Assembly (NCBI RefSeq): GCF_006376675.1
Contig: NZ_VEWK01000020.1
Coordinates: 1-38,178, forward strand
Source: Brucella pecoris
GTDB taxonomy: Bacteria > Pseudomonadota > Alphaproteobacteria > Rhizobiales > Rhizobiaceae
Reading direction: 5' to 3'
DNA length: 38,178 nucleotides
Of the stretch, positions 7,442 to 16,275 are shown piece by piece (position 1 is the first letter of the stretch; every line of letters begins with the position of its first letter). The position numbers and the translations under genes are program-made. The notes under the pieces are model-generated. The model worked only from the letters and a program-made list of their open reading frames with translations. It did not search any database and was not told the origin of the DNA.

Positions 7442-9310
7442 ATGAGTTTGAAATATCCATGGCAGAGATTGGCGCTTTTGCCCCGCGCCAGCAAACAGAT
7501 CATTCTGATGCTGAGCGATTGTGTCCTGCTGTTGTTGAGTGCTTATCTGGCTTTTGTCATCCGTCTCGGTTTCGTTTTCGTGCCGAACGAGGGGCAAACG
7601 TTCCTGATTTTCATCGCGCCCGTTCTGGCAATTCCGGTTTTCATTCGGTTTGGACTTTACCGCGCCATCATCCGTTATCTGGCTGAACGCGCGATCTGGC
7701 CGATTTTCCAGGCTACCGCCATCGCCGCGCTTTTCTGGGTTGCGCTCGTTTTCCTGATGGAACTTTACGGTAGTACCGGTCTGCCGCGTTCGGTTCCGTT
7801 ACTCTACTGGCTTTTGAGCACGGTGTTCATATCGGCCAGCCGTTTCGGTGCGAAATGGCTTTTGCGTAGCTCCGAGACGGACAAACGTTATACGAGTTCA
7901 GCACTGATTATCGGGGTGGGCGAGCCTGCTCGCCAGTTGGCAACTGCGCTCCGCAGCCATAGCGATACATTGGTTGTCGGCTTTGTCGATCCTGATGGTC
8001 AGCTTAACGGCATGGATATTATCGGGCTGAGGGTCTATGGCGTGGAAGACATTCCCGCCTTGATCGAAAACTACGGTATCAAGCAGGTGGTTGTATCCGA
8101 GCCTGCGCTGGAACAAAAACAGCGTCAGGATTTTGCGCGGCTTCTGGGGCGCCTTCCAGTCAATACGCGTATTCTTCCACCAATTGCCGATCTGACGGCC
8201 GGGAAATATCTTGTCAGTTCGCTACGCAATGTGGAGATTGACGATCTGCTCGGACGTTCGCCGGTGCCGCCGGATGCTGCTCTGCTGCGAGAGGTGGTCG
8301 AGGGGCGGCGTATCATGGTCACGGGGGCGGGCGGCTCTATCGGCAGCCAGCTCTGCCGTACCATCGCGCAATGGAACCCGGCCAACATCGTTTTGTTCGA
8401 GTCGAGTGAATTCGCACTTTACAATATTGAGAGGCAGCTCAGGCAGATCGCCAGTTGCGAGATTGTGCCGATCCTTGGGACGGTCAGCAACCGGGACTGC
8501 GTTGAGAAAGCCATTCGCGACAACAATGTCGATACGGTTTATCATTGTGCAGCGTACAAGCATGTGCCGCTTGTCGAGAAAAACCCGCTGGTCGGTATAT
8601 TCAACAATGTGTTCGGCACGCTGGAAGTGGCGCAGGCGGCTCTCAATACCGATGTGGAGCGCATGGTCCTCATCTCGTCCGACAAGGCTGTACGACCGAC
8701 GAATGTAATGGGCGCAACCAAACGCTGGGCCGAATTGGTCGTCTATTATTGCGGTTTGCTGGCCGAGCAATCGGGAAAGAAGAAGGCGTTCTATTCCGTC
8801 CGTTTTGGCAATGTGTTGGGGTCGAACGGTTCGGTTGTTCCGCTTTTTCGTGAACAGATTGCCGGTGGTGGTCCGATTACGCTGACGCATGAGGACATGA
8901 CCCGCTACTTCATGTCGATCAAGGAAGCTGCCGAACTTATCGTGCAATCTGGTGGCATCGCCGCGTCGGGAGATACGGTTCTGCTCGAAATGGGCGAACC
9001 GGTGAAGATCCGCGATCTGGCCGAGAATATGATCCTGCTGGCAGGGCTGACCGTTCGAAACAACGAGAATCCGCACGGCGATATTGCAATTGAGACGACA
9101 GGGATTCGTGAAGGCGAAAAGATGTACGAGGAACTCTTCTACGATCCGTCACTGGCACAGCCCACGCGCCATCCCAAGATCATGCGCGCGCCGAAAGGCA
9201 ACAAGGCAGCCGTGGATGTTCCAGCCAGCCTTGCCGCACTGCGTATTGCCATGGAAAGCGGTGATATCGATGCCGTTCGCAAGGTGTTATTCGACGTTAT
9301 AGCTTCCTGA
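7442..9310 (+). CDS. wbkD: FlaA1/WbpM-type membrane nucleotide-sugar 4,6-dehydratase (WbkD-like)
   Basis: A 622-residue polysaccharide biosynthesis protein of the long SDR class. Residues about 15-125 contain four membrane segments. A first Rossmann unit follows (ALIIGVGEPARQLA, about 155-168), then the catalytic SDR domain beginning MVTGAGGSIGSQLCR. The SSDKAVRPTNVMGATKRWAE segment carries Ser, Met and Lys at the catalytic positions; Met replacing the usual Tyr is the known state of WbpM-type UDP-GlcNAc C6-dehydratases. It should make UDP-2-acetamido-2,6-dideoxy-4-ketohexose, a precursor of QuiNAc/FucNAc-type sugars. In Brucella the equivalent (wbkD) lies beside wbkF and supplies the O-polysaccharide primer sugar; assignment here rests on domain order and the neighbour. 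It overlaps the next, convergent gene by 14 bases. Confidence 0.85.
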   Translation: MSLKYPWQRLALLPRASKQIILMLSDCVLLLLSAYLAFVIRLGFVFVPNEGQTFLIFIAPVLAIPVFIRFGLYRAIIRYLAERAIWPIFQATAIAALFWVALVFLMELYGSTGLPRSVPLLYWLLSTVFISASRFGAKWLLRSSETDKRYTSSALIIGVGEPARQLATALRSHSDTLVVGFVDPDGQLNGMDIIGLRVYGVEDIPALIENYGIKQVVVSEPALEQKQRQDFARLLGRLPVNTRILPPIADLTAGKYLVSSLRNVEIDDLLGRSPVPPDAALLREVVEGRRIMVTGAGGSIGSQLCRTIAQWNPANIVLFESSEFALYNIERQLRQIASCEIVPILGTVSNRDCVEKAIRDNNVDTVYHCAAYKHVPLVEKNPLVGIFNNVFGTLEVAQAALNTDVERMVLISSDKAVRPTNVMGATKRWAELVVYYCGLLAEQSGKKKAFYSVRFGNVLGSNGSVVPLFREQIAGGGPITLTHEDMTRYFMSIKEAAELIVQSGGIAASGDTVLLEMGEPVKIRDLAENMILLAGLTVRNNENPHGDIAIETTGIREGEKMYEELFYDPSLAQPTRHPKIMRAPKGNKAAVDVPASLAALRIAMESGDIDAVRKVLFDVIAS

Positions 9311-10304
9311 AGCGCCCGCGAAAATACAGCAGCAGAACCAGTGTTGCGACAATTGCCACGAGCAGGAAAGCGATCTGGGTGATTGTGTGGTCCAGAGCAA
9401 GCAGCGCAACGGCGCAGGCAACAAGAATCACATTCAAAAGCGCTACATGGCCAATCACCTTGAGCACGCTCCAGCCGGAGCGTTTCGCGGCCTGATAGGC
9501 ATGTTTAGAATGTGCTTTCAGGATGTTCTCGCCCTGGCTTAACCGCATCACGATGGTCGTGCCTGCGTCGAGAATATAATAGAGCGGCAGGATCAGCGCG
9601 ACGGCGATATGCGTTTCCCGTGCGAGCAGGATTAGCGCTGTTCCTGTGATCAGGCCAAGTGGCAGACTTCCAGAGTCTCCCAGAAAGATCGTTGCTGGTG
9701 GACGGTTGAACAGGGCAAAGCCCAGCACTCCACCTGCCGCGATGATGCCGATACCGCCGCTTTCGAGCCCGGCAAGGCCAAGGGCGGCCAGAATTCCGAT
9801 CCCCGACAGCGGAATCCCTACGCCTGCGGCAGTCATAAGATCGAGACCGTCCATGAAGTTGGTCACATTGATCGCGACCACCAGCGCGAAGAAAATGAGT
9901 ATTGCCTCCAGCCAGTAGGGCAGGAGGTCCGGCAGCAACCGGAAATCCGGACCCAGGCCGTAGACAACCAGTCCGGCAGCAATGAACTGCGATCCCAGTC
10001 TGATGATCTCTGAAAGCTCATAGTGGTCATCCAACCCGCCGACGATCCAGAGCAAAAGCGAGGCCCCGGAAAGGCAAAGTGCCAGAAATGCGTTGATTTC
10101 CAGATCCGGCGCAAAGATCAGTAACGTCGCGATGATTGCGGGAATAATTGCCAGCCCGCCGATCTGCCGCGCTACCGTCGTATGGTTGGAACGCGAACTC
10201 ATACGAGCTGCGAGAAAGCGCTCGGGCAAGAGCCGGTTTAGCAGATAGAGACCGATGCCGCACAAGGCAGCGCTGACGAGAAACGAAATCAACAAAAACA
10301 GCAT
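9297..10304 (-). CDS. wbkF: undecaprenyl-phosphate GlcNAc-1-P transferase family protein (WbkF/WecA-like)
   Basis: A 335-residue polytopic enzyme of the MraY/WecA family, which moves a sugar-1-phosphate from a UDP-sugar to undecaprenyl phosphate and so starts a lipid-linked glycan. Seen motifs: GGLDDHYEL (acidic DD), NVTNFMDGLDLM, FLGDSGSLPLG, and a late AHSKHAYQ histidine motif. About ten hydrophobic helices span the length. I chose the ATG at 10304, immediately before the first helix; an in-frame ATG at 10388 adds a polar leader. The ribosome site is weak. It is convergent with the dehydratase and shares its last 14 bases. The pair probably makes and loads the first sugar of the O-polysaccharide, which the Wzm/Wzt exporter in this window could carry. 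Confidence 0.85.
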   Translation of the reverse strand: MLFLLISFLVSAALCGIGLYLLNRLLPERFLAARMSSRSNHTTVARQIGGLAIIPAIIATLLIFAPDLEINAFLALCLSGASLLLWIVGGLDDHYELSEIIRLGSQFIAAGLVVYGLGPDFRLLPDLLPYWLEAILIFFALVVAINVTNFMDGLDLMTAAGVGIPLSGIGILAALGLAGLESGGIGIIAAGGVLGFALFNRPPATIFLGDSGSLPLGLITGTALILLARETHIAVALILPLYYILDAGTTIVMRLSQGENILKAHSKHAYQAAKRSGWSVLKVIGHVALLNVILVACAVALLALDHTITQIAFLLVAIVATLVLLLYFRGRFRKL

Positions 10305-10532
10305 AGTGAATACCGAAAATACACTCTTCCGTAGGAAGTAGCAGCTTTGAAGCCGGACGCAAATCGGCGGTTTCGTTTTAGGGAACAAGTGGCAACGATA
10401 TGCGGTTGAAAACGTTCTTCACAGGACCTATAACCCCGAACGGGATTTCGCGATTAGGCGATTGCGCTCGGGTTTCGAAGCGGCTATAAGGCCGCGCAAC
10501 CGGATGCTTCGAAATGCTTCGGTCTGATTTGT

Positions 10533-10607
10533 TGGGGCGTAGCCAAGCGGTAAGGCACCGGTTTTTGGTACCGGCATTCCCTGGTTCGAATCCAGGCGCC
10601 CCAGCCA
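10533..10607 (+). tRNA. tRNA-Gln (anticodon TTG)
   Basis: The acceptor TGGGGCG (10533-10539) pairs with CGCCCCA (10597-10603), with discriminator G and an encoded CCA. The anticodon stem CCGGT/ACCGG closes the seven-base loop TTTTGGT with anticodon TTG, and the T arm contains GGTTCGAATCC. The gene is intact. An integrase relic follows closely, so the 3' half of this tRNA is the likely attachment site of the island. Confidence 0.95.
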
Positions 10608-10779
10608 TGAATCATGCGTAAAATCAACGACTTATTGATTTTACTTAATGTTTCCCGGCTGGGAATCCTCACGCTTTTTTTCATTTCGCCGACTGTGCAC
10701 AAAACTGTGACACAGAGCTATGACACATGCCGATTCGCCCTGGTCGGTTTGTCTCGTGGCTCCAAACGGCGAGTTCATT

Positions 10780-12862
10780 ATGGCAGTCAGACATCAGGTT
10801 CAGAATCTTCAACGGCGCGGAAATATCTGGGACGCAATATTGGTTCGCGTCACCTTGCTTTCAGCCTCAAACAATCTGATCATCGACAAGCAGGCCACAT
10901 GGCCCGCAAGCTCAATCTTCTGCTTTATGAAATTGCAGAAAACCCGCGAAGTGTATTGATGTCGAAAGAAGCTCTTGAAGGATTATTCCAATCCGAAATC
11001 GCGCGGATGAATGACCATATGGAGAACCCGCAATTTGCAGGCCAGCGCACGCCGACGGGGTTCCATCAGATCGATAATCTGACTGCCGATCTGGAAGTCG
11101 GGTGGGCTTATAGGCTTCTGGAAAATTCGGCACCCGCCGTGTCCTGTTCGAAGAGGAAGGTTGCCAGGGGTGGCGCTTTCTTGAGCAGGCGAAGGTGCCA
11201 GAGAGCCTCCGCCAAGACATCGCGACATCTTATCGTGGTGAACGCGAAGACGCAGAAAGTTCGCGCTTCGTCGACGAAATGCGCGCCCTCATGCAAGAGC
11301 ACCGCCTGCCTTATTCGATCCTTAATTTCGAAAAGGCCAAGGCTGAATATTTCAAAGCGCATGAGGACGTTCTGCTCAATACCGATGATCGCTATCTCAT
11401 CGATTATCCTGACGAGCAGGCTGAACCAGACCCTGCCCGGCCAGCACCAATTGTTTCGGTTGTAAATGTGGAACATGTGCCGGATATCATTCCACAGCCA
11501 CAGCCACAGCCACAGCCACAGCCACAGCCACAGCCACAGCCACAGCCACAGCCACAGCCACAGCCACAGCCAGTTGTGGAAAATCCTGTTCCTGTATCAG
11601 CATCTGACATGTTGGGGCTTACTGGGCAGGACTTGCCAGTGAAGCAATTCATGAAGCAGTGCGACCTTCTGATCGCCAACAACCGTGAGAACTGGAACGA
11701 AGACACGGCAAAGGACGTCAAGACAGTTGTTCGCATTTTCTGCGGTATTCTGGACGAGCACAATGTTCTCACGAGCAGCGGCATTAACCATACCCACTTG
11801 GCGGCGTTGCGCCAGCATTTCAATAACATCCTTGCCAGATGGGGAAGTAGTTCGCGTTACGTGGCAATGACGACCGTGCAATTACGTGAGGCGACAGAAC
11901 GGGAAGTAATCCGCGCACAAAAGCTTAATTTGCCAGCACCCAAGGTCGGCTTGTCGAGTGGAACAATCAGGCGTCATCTTGGTAACCTCGAACAATTCCT
12001 GAACCATCTTGTCGCGTCAGGTTTCATGTTGCGGGCATTTACGTTTAAAGGAATCAAGCCGAAGAAACGCAGCCTCGCATCCGTTCGGGCGCTGACTGCT
12101 AAACCCGGCCCTGAGCAGGTTGAACCGATCTTCCAGCTTCCGGTGTTCACCGGTTGTGCCGGGCCGATGCCGCAGGAAATGCGGGAGTTCGGGCAGATCG
12201 TATATCATTCGTCCCTTTATTATGTGCCAATGCTTTACGCATATCTGGGCGCAAGACGCGCCGAATTTACGGGCCTCATGGTTGATGATGTGGTTTACGC
12301 AAAGGATGAAGGTATGTGGTCCATCAAAATTCGGAAAAATGAGCTCCGAGGATTGAAGAACCTCCAATCAGTCCGCGATCTCCCCGTACCAGATGAGCTT
12401 ATCCGACTGGGTTTTATCGACTACGCAAAGCGTTTGAAGGAACTCGGACACAGATGTTTATTTCCGGAATTGGTCGCTCCAGGACGCAAAAACGACACCG
12501 GTGATCGTTTCTACAAGAGCTTTGTCCCTTTGCTGAAAGCGGAAACGGGGCTTGGTGATCAGCTTTGGGGTCGTGCAATCCATGCCCTGCGCCATGAGTT
12601 CAGCAACACGCTGAAACAGAAGGGGATAGAAATGTCGATCATGGAAGACATTACCGGGCATCTGGGCCGAACGGAGGGAGAGACACGTTATACGAACATT
12701 GCCAGCTTGACGGTGATGAAGAAAACAATTGACGTGTATCCGGTCATTACGGGCCATCTGCAACCACAGCCCCTACGCTTGTTACCGTATGTCGAGGCAA
12801 AAGAACCCGCACCCTGGTTTAGAAAAGAAAAAGAGCAGCCGTCCCGGCGTCGCAATCCGTAA
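10780..12862 (+). pseudogene. tyrosine site-specific integrase, two frameshifts
   Basis: An integrase gene read in three frames. MAVRHQVQNLQRRGNIW starts at 10780. The reading moves to a second frame by about 10850 (RHLAFSLKQSDHRQAG) and to a third at the GGAAAATTC around 11122, where one extra A would restore LLEKFGTRRV. From there it is open to 12862. The C-terminal catalytic domain is complete: GARRAE near 12256 (Arg), HALRHE near 12583 (His-x-x-Arg), TGHLGRTEGETRY near 12660-12690 (His and the nucleophile Tyr). A Pro-Gln tract separates the N-terminal and core domains. An open frame of up to 555 codons from 11195 could still make a shortened protein. Its place beside tRNA-Gln makes it the probable integrase of the island. 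Sequencing error cannot be excluded as the cause of either shift. Confidence 0.8.
11492..11572 (+). repeat. (CCACAG)13 hexanucleotide tract encoding poly-(Pro-Gln)
   Basis: Thirteen perfect CCACAG copies plus a final CCA encode 27 residues of alternating Pro and Gln within the integrase. Units of six keep the frame, so slippage would only alter linker length. The perfection at DNA level points to recent expansion. Confidence 0.95.
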
Positions 12863-12870
12863 TCGAGAAA

Positions 12871-12900
12871 ACAGCGCGACGTCGTTAGGTGTCGCGCTGT
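12871..12900. terminator. hairpin after the integrase gene
   Basis: ACAGCGCGAC pairs perfectly with GTCGCGCTGT around a ten-base loop, starting eight bases after the integrase stop. Only a weak T-rich stretch (ATCTATTATC) follows, so it is a probable but not textbook terminator. Confidence 0.6.
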
Positions 12901-12993
12901 ATCTATTATCAACGTGGGAGGCATCCATCGAACGGAACGGAAAGTGTAGCAGACCCGTGTTTCGGACGTAGGTTCGGGGAATATATTCCATAA

Positions 12994-13240
12994 TGCAAAC
13001 GACGTTTGCATCGATGGGACCAGTACGCGATATGGATTGTAAGAATTTCCCGGTACTTCATTTGAAGTTGCAGGGAGGGGGCCGCGATGTGTCGGCAAGT
13101 CGTTTCGATTTGCCCGTGACGCATTTCAAATTTCAATAATTTGCAGTAACCCGATTCAAAACTTGGGAAGAGCGTTACGGAGTTACGGGCAATCGTTGCT
13201 GAACCCGAGATTTCCGATTCAAGCGTAAACGCCGTTTATG
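12994..13240. repeat. palindrome-bounded repeat module, copy 1
   Basis: The module begins with TGCAAACGACGTTTGCA (12994-13010) and ends with TAAACGCCGTTTA (13226-13238); both contain AAACGNCGTTT. Between them, 13103-13178 aligns without gaps to 13840-13915 in copy 2 (62 of 76 positions identical by hand). CCGATTCA stands just before the second palindrome. No gene is seen from 12863 to 13322. The elements may be binding sites for an island-encoded protein; that is inference. Confidence 0.7.
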
Positions 13241-13322
13241 GGCGGGCGGAGGAACGAAAAACGCTTTGCGCCGACAGGTTTCGGGCTCATAATTTAATTG
13301 TTAGCGGGCAACTGGGGGTGAA

Positions 13323-13664
13323 ATGGCATCGAGCAAGCAGCAGGCAGAACGCTTGCGAAAACAGCGCGAGCGGCAGAAAGAATATCGGGATCGCATGAGA
13401 GTAGAGCGTAAACCGACACGAGATGATGTTGCTCGGGTGTTCCTGCATTTCATGATTGCCAAAGCGATGAAGTCTGGCAACCAAGACTGGATGGAGAAGC
13501 TGATTGATCTGTTGCTTGATGGGCTGGCAGATCAGGGCTTCGATAAAGACGCTTCATTGGATGTCATTGATGATCTGATTGACAGATACACCAAAAGGGG
13601 CTGGGATTTCCGACGCAAAGTGCATCTGATGCCTCATGGAGATGCCGACGACCCGGAACAATGA
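13323..13664 (+). CDS. hypothetical small basic-N-terminus protein
   Basis: A 113-residue protein that I do not recognise as a named family. The first ~40 residues are very basic and helix-prone (KQQAERLRKQRERQKEYRDR), which could contact nucleic acid or form a coiled coil. The rest (about 40-95) is amphipathic helical with DWMEKLIDLLLDGL and a second helix with DVIDDLIDRYTKRGW. The ATG follows GGGGGTGAA. I believe similar small proteins occur next to integrases in Rhizobiales islands, but that is recollection, not a search. The gene is framed on both sides by AAACGNCGTTT palindromes, which makes an autoregulator, an excisionase-like factor or a partner of the integrase plausible. Confidence 0.6.
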   Translation: MASSKQQAERLRKQRERQKEYRDRMRVERKPTRDDVARVFLHFMIAKAMKSGNQDWMEKLIDLLLDGLADQGFDKDASLDVIDDLIDRYTKRGWDFRRKVHLMPHGDADDPEQ

Positions 13665-13712
13665 ATATGGCTTCCAAAACTGTGGCTGCCTGATTTCCAC
13701 TGGATCGTTTCG

Positions 13713-13954
13713 CAAACGGCGTTTGTCCCTTTTGTCTGTTCTCCCCCCATTACTTCGTAAAACGCCGTTTGCAGATGAATCGGAAATCTCGAGTTTGAAA
13801 TGGCAGGCCGGTTGGGGTGCGCAATGTGCAGGCACGTCATTTCGATTTGTCGGCAACGCGTTTCAAATCGAAATAATTTGCAGTAATCCGATTCAGAATT
13901 CGAGAAGAGAGTTACCCGAGGTAATTTGCCCGATTCAGCGGCAAACGTCGTTTG
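13713..13954. repeat. palindrome-bounded repeat module, copy 2
   Basis: It contains CAAACGGCGTTTG (13713-13725), AAACGCCGTTT (13760-13770) and CAAACGTCGTTTG (13942-13954), with the diverged direct repeat 13840-13915 between the last two. The segment 13777-13793 (TGAATCGGAAATCTCG) is the exact inverse of CGAGATTTCCGATTCA at 13205-13220 in copy 1, so the modules also carry inverted arms. The 13955-14227 remainder before the IS5 element holds no gene I can support. Confidence 0.7.
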
Positions 13955-14227
13955 AAAGTAAGGCCGAAACGTATTCAGCATCGAAGTTTTTTAATCTATG
14001 CTTTGTTCCCGGCGATATATCGGGCAGGGACGCTTCGCTCAATGAGCGCTCTGGCCTGCTGTTAAAATGGGGGCTGAGGTCCCGCCTGTGGATAACTTTT
14101 AGTCCGCCGTGAAGAATCCAGAGCGCATTGATATTCCAATGAGATTTGGCGATTTTGAGTAATTGATTTTGCCAGAACCGGGGTTTTTCGGCTCTGTTTC
14201 CTTGCAATATCAGATTTTGGTTTCGCT

Positions 14228-15665
14228 CTACGGAGAAGTTTGATTCACTGGCTTTGAGGTGGCAAGGAGGAGCGGATCATGTCAAAGCCCATCGAACGGC
14301 GCGATACTGGAGAGCAGGACCTGTTCCGGTCCCGTCTCGACCAGATGATCGACATGACGCACGAGCTGGTGCGGCTGGCGCATAAGATCGACTGGCGGTT
14401 TCTGGAAGAACGCTTTGGCGAGGTTTACAAGGATGGCGGCGGCCTTCCGCCGTTGCCGACCCGGCTGATGGCAGGGCTTGCGATCCTCAAGCACACGTTC
14501 AACCTGTCGGATGAGGCGGCCTGTGCCCGCTACCTCGACAGCCCCTATTGGCAGTATTTCTGCGGGGAGGAATTCTTCCAGCACCGGTTGCCATTCGACC
14601 GTTCGTCGATGACACGCTGGCGGCAGCGCATGGGTGAGAAGCGGATCAAGGCCCTGTTGCAGGAAAGCCTGTCGGTGGCGGTCAAGAGGGGCGCGATGAA
14701 GCCCGCCGATACGCGGCAGGTGATCGTGGACACCACGGTGCAGCCGAAGAACGTGATGTTTCCGACCGATGCCCGGCTCCTTCATCGGGCGCGGGAACGG
14801 CTGGTGCGTTTGGCAAGGAAGGCCGGACTGGACTTGCGCCAAACCTATGTGCGGGTCGGCAAATCGTCCTGATCCAGCACCAGCGTTACGCGCATGCCAA
14901 GCAATTCAAGCGAGCGGGCAAGGCGCTGCGCAAGCTGAAGACCTATCTCGGGCGGACCGTCCGCGATATCGAGCGGCAGATCGCCGGTGACGAGCAACTG
15001 CGGGCGATCTTCCTCTGGCCGCTCTATCAGGCGAAGACCGTCATGGAGCAGAAGCAGCGCCAGCGTGGCCGCAAGATTTACAGCCTGCATGCCGATGAGG
15101 TCGAATGCATTGGCAAGGGCAAGGCCCACAGGCCCTACGAATTCGGCGTCAAGGTATCCGTGGCGACGACACTGAACCGCTCGAAGGGTGGCCAGTTCGC
15201 GCTGCACACCATGGCCTTGCCTGGCAATCCATACGATGGTCACACGCTGGATACCGTCATCCCCGACATGGAGCAAACCATCGGCAGCGAGCTCTCCCGC
15301 ATCCTGGCCGATGCCGGATATCGCGGCCACAATGCGCCGGACAGCCACAAATTCCGGGTCTTCACTGCCGGGCAGAAGCGCCGCGTCACACCCGCTATCA
15401 AGCGTCAGATGCGACGGCGATCAGCCGTCGAGCCTGTCATCGGGCATCTCAAGAACGAGCATCGCATGGACCGCAACTATCTCGCCGGAAAACAGGGCGA
15501 TGCCGTCAACGCGCCTCTCGCCGCCGTCGGCTACAACTTTTCCCTTCTGCTCAAGTGGTTCAGACAACTTTTGTGCCTGATCGCTGCGATCATCACCACG
15601 TTTCTGACGAAAAACGCTCTCTCGTCCGCAGCATAAGCTTGTTGAATGCATTTTCGTCGTTGACA
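14228..15665 (+). mobile_element. IS5-family insertion sequence (ends approximate)
   Basis: The transposase relic is flanked by weakly matching inverted ends: GAAGTTTGATTCACTGGCTTT on the left (about 14234-14254) and, read from the right, GAAAATGCATTCAACAAGCTT (about 15638-15658). They share GAA, ATTCA and GCTT in register. I could not identify target duplications, so both borders are estimates. Confidence 0.55.
14279..15636 (+). pseudogene. IS5-family transposase, one frameshift
   Basis: A DDE transposase of about 450 residues with one frameshift near 14860, at GGCAAATCG. The first part (197 codons) has the N-terminal DUF772-type segment with LPPLPTRLMAGLAILK and the first catalytic Asp in VIVDTTVQPKNV. 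The second part continues QHQRYAHAKQFKRAG and has the second Asp in LADAGYRGHN and the Glu in SAVEPVIGHLKNEHRMDRNYL. All three DDE residues remain, so one base separates it from an intact enzyme. No slippery A7-type signal is visible at the shift, so I treat it as a lesion rather than programmed frameshifting. The start follows AAGGAGGAG. Confidence 0.85.
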
Positions 15666-15903
15666 GCGTCACCCGAGATCAACGCTATTTCGGCGTTCTT
15701 CACGATCGACCTTTTACCTTGTGTCTAATCGTCCAGATCTGTCGTTGACCGATACAGAAGCCTTACGGCTACTGGCTTTTGAAGCCGCAAGCGCGAAATC
15801 GAAAAAGCCGGTGATATCCGGGACTTAGATAAAAATTCCCGATTGGGATCTTTTTTTGTTCCGGATCCTTGCAGCCAAATTCAGATCCTGCAATAGTCAC
15901 TTT

Positions 15904-16114
15904 GCCTGATTGATCAGGCGTCTCCATCCGGTGCTGGTAACACCAGAATGGAGACTAACTTAGCCTGCCAACACAGGAGCCAAGCTATGCTGGTTATTAT
16001 CGACATTCGTCCCGGATTAAAAGATCTACGGCTTGGTAATCTTATCAGCCTTGCGGCTCCACAGCGGAAATAATTTCCGCTACTAACGCGTTCGGGGCTT
16101 TTTTAAGCCGGAAC
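15904..16114 (+). other. structured leader with tandem stem-loops
   Basis: Four hairpins follow one another. GCCTGAT/ATCAGGC is at 15904-15919. GTCTCCAT/ATGGAGAC (15920-15955) encloses CTGGT/ACCAG. AGCGGAAA/TTTCCGCT (16063-16081) has a three-base loop. GTTC-GGCTT pairs with AAGCC-GAAC at 16090-16114. Between the second and third lies a 28-codon reading frame with a good ribosome site. The layout suggests an attenuator-like leader or small RNA ahead of the orphan gene at 16276. Positions 15666-15903 contain no supportable gene; a T7 tract at about 15851 follows a weak TCCC/GGGA stem. Confidence 0.35.
15987..16073 (+). CDS. possible 28-residue leader peptide
   Basis: ATG at 15987 is preceded by AGGAGCCAAGCT and opens a 28-codon frame starting MLVIIDIRPGLKDLRLGN and ending in TAA inside the third stem-loop. 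The stop codon lies in the hairpin loop, as in translational attenuators. There is no independent evidence that it is expressed, and the composition shows no run of one regulatory amino acid. Confidence 0.25.
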   Translation: MLVIIDIRPGLKDLRLGNLISLAAPQRK

Positions 16115-16275
16115 TCCCAATTTCCTATTTTGACACTCTGGTCGTGTGCGTTCGCGCGCAACGTCACGGTCTTTGCTGTCTCCGGAAACCGACGTCGCTT
16201 GCAATGGCAAGCGCGACCTACCTTCACACCCATTTGGCTCCGGCGACCAAAAGTCGCTTTGGAGATGGAGAAATC

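Noticed and set aside
11492..11572. Possible CRISPR array
   Set aside because: The repeat unit is six bases without spacers and is translated in frame as Pro-Gln.
11404..11829. Cys-Gly-rich reading frame on the minus strand
   Set aside because: It is the reverse of the CCACAG tract inside the integrase; the alternating Cys-Gly run is an artefact of the repeat.
13636..14112. 158-codon frame across the palindrome array
   Set aside because: It overlaps the end of the 113-residue gene and runs through direct and inverted repeats; the composition is not protein-like.
14855..14866. Programmed frameshift in the IS5 transposase
   Set aside because: No slippery heptamer is visible at GGCAAATCG, and the protein family is normally a single frame, so a lesion is simpler.
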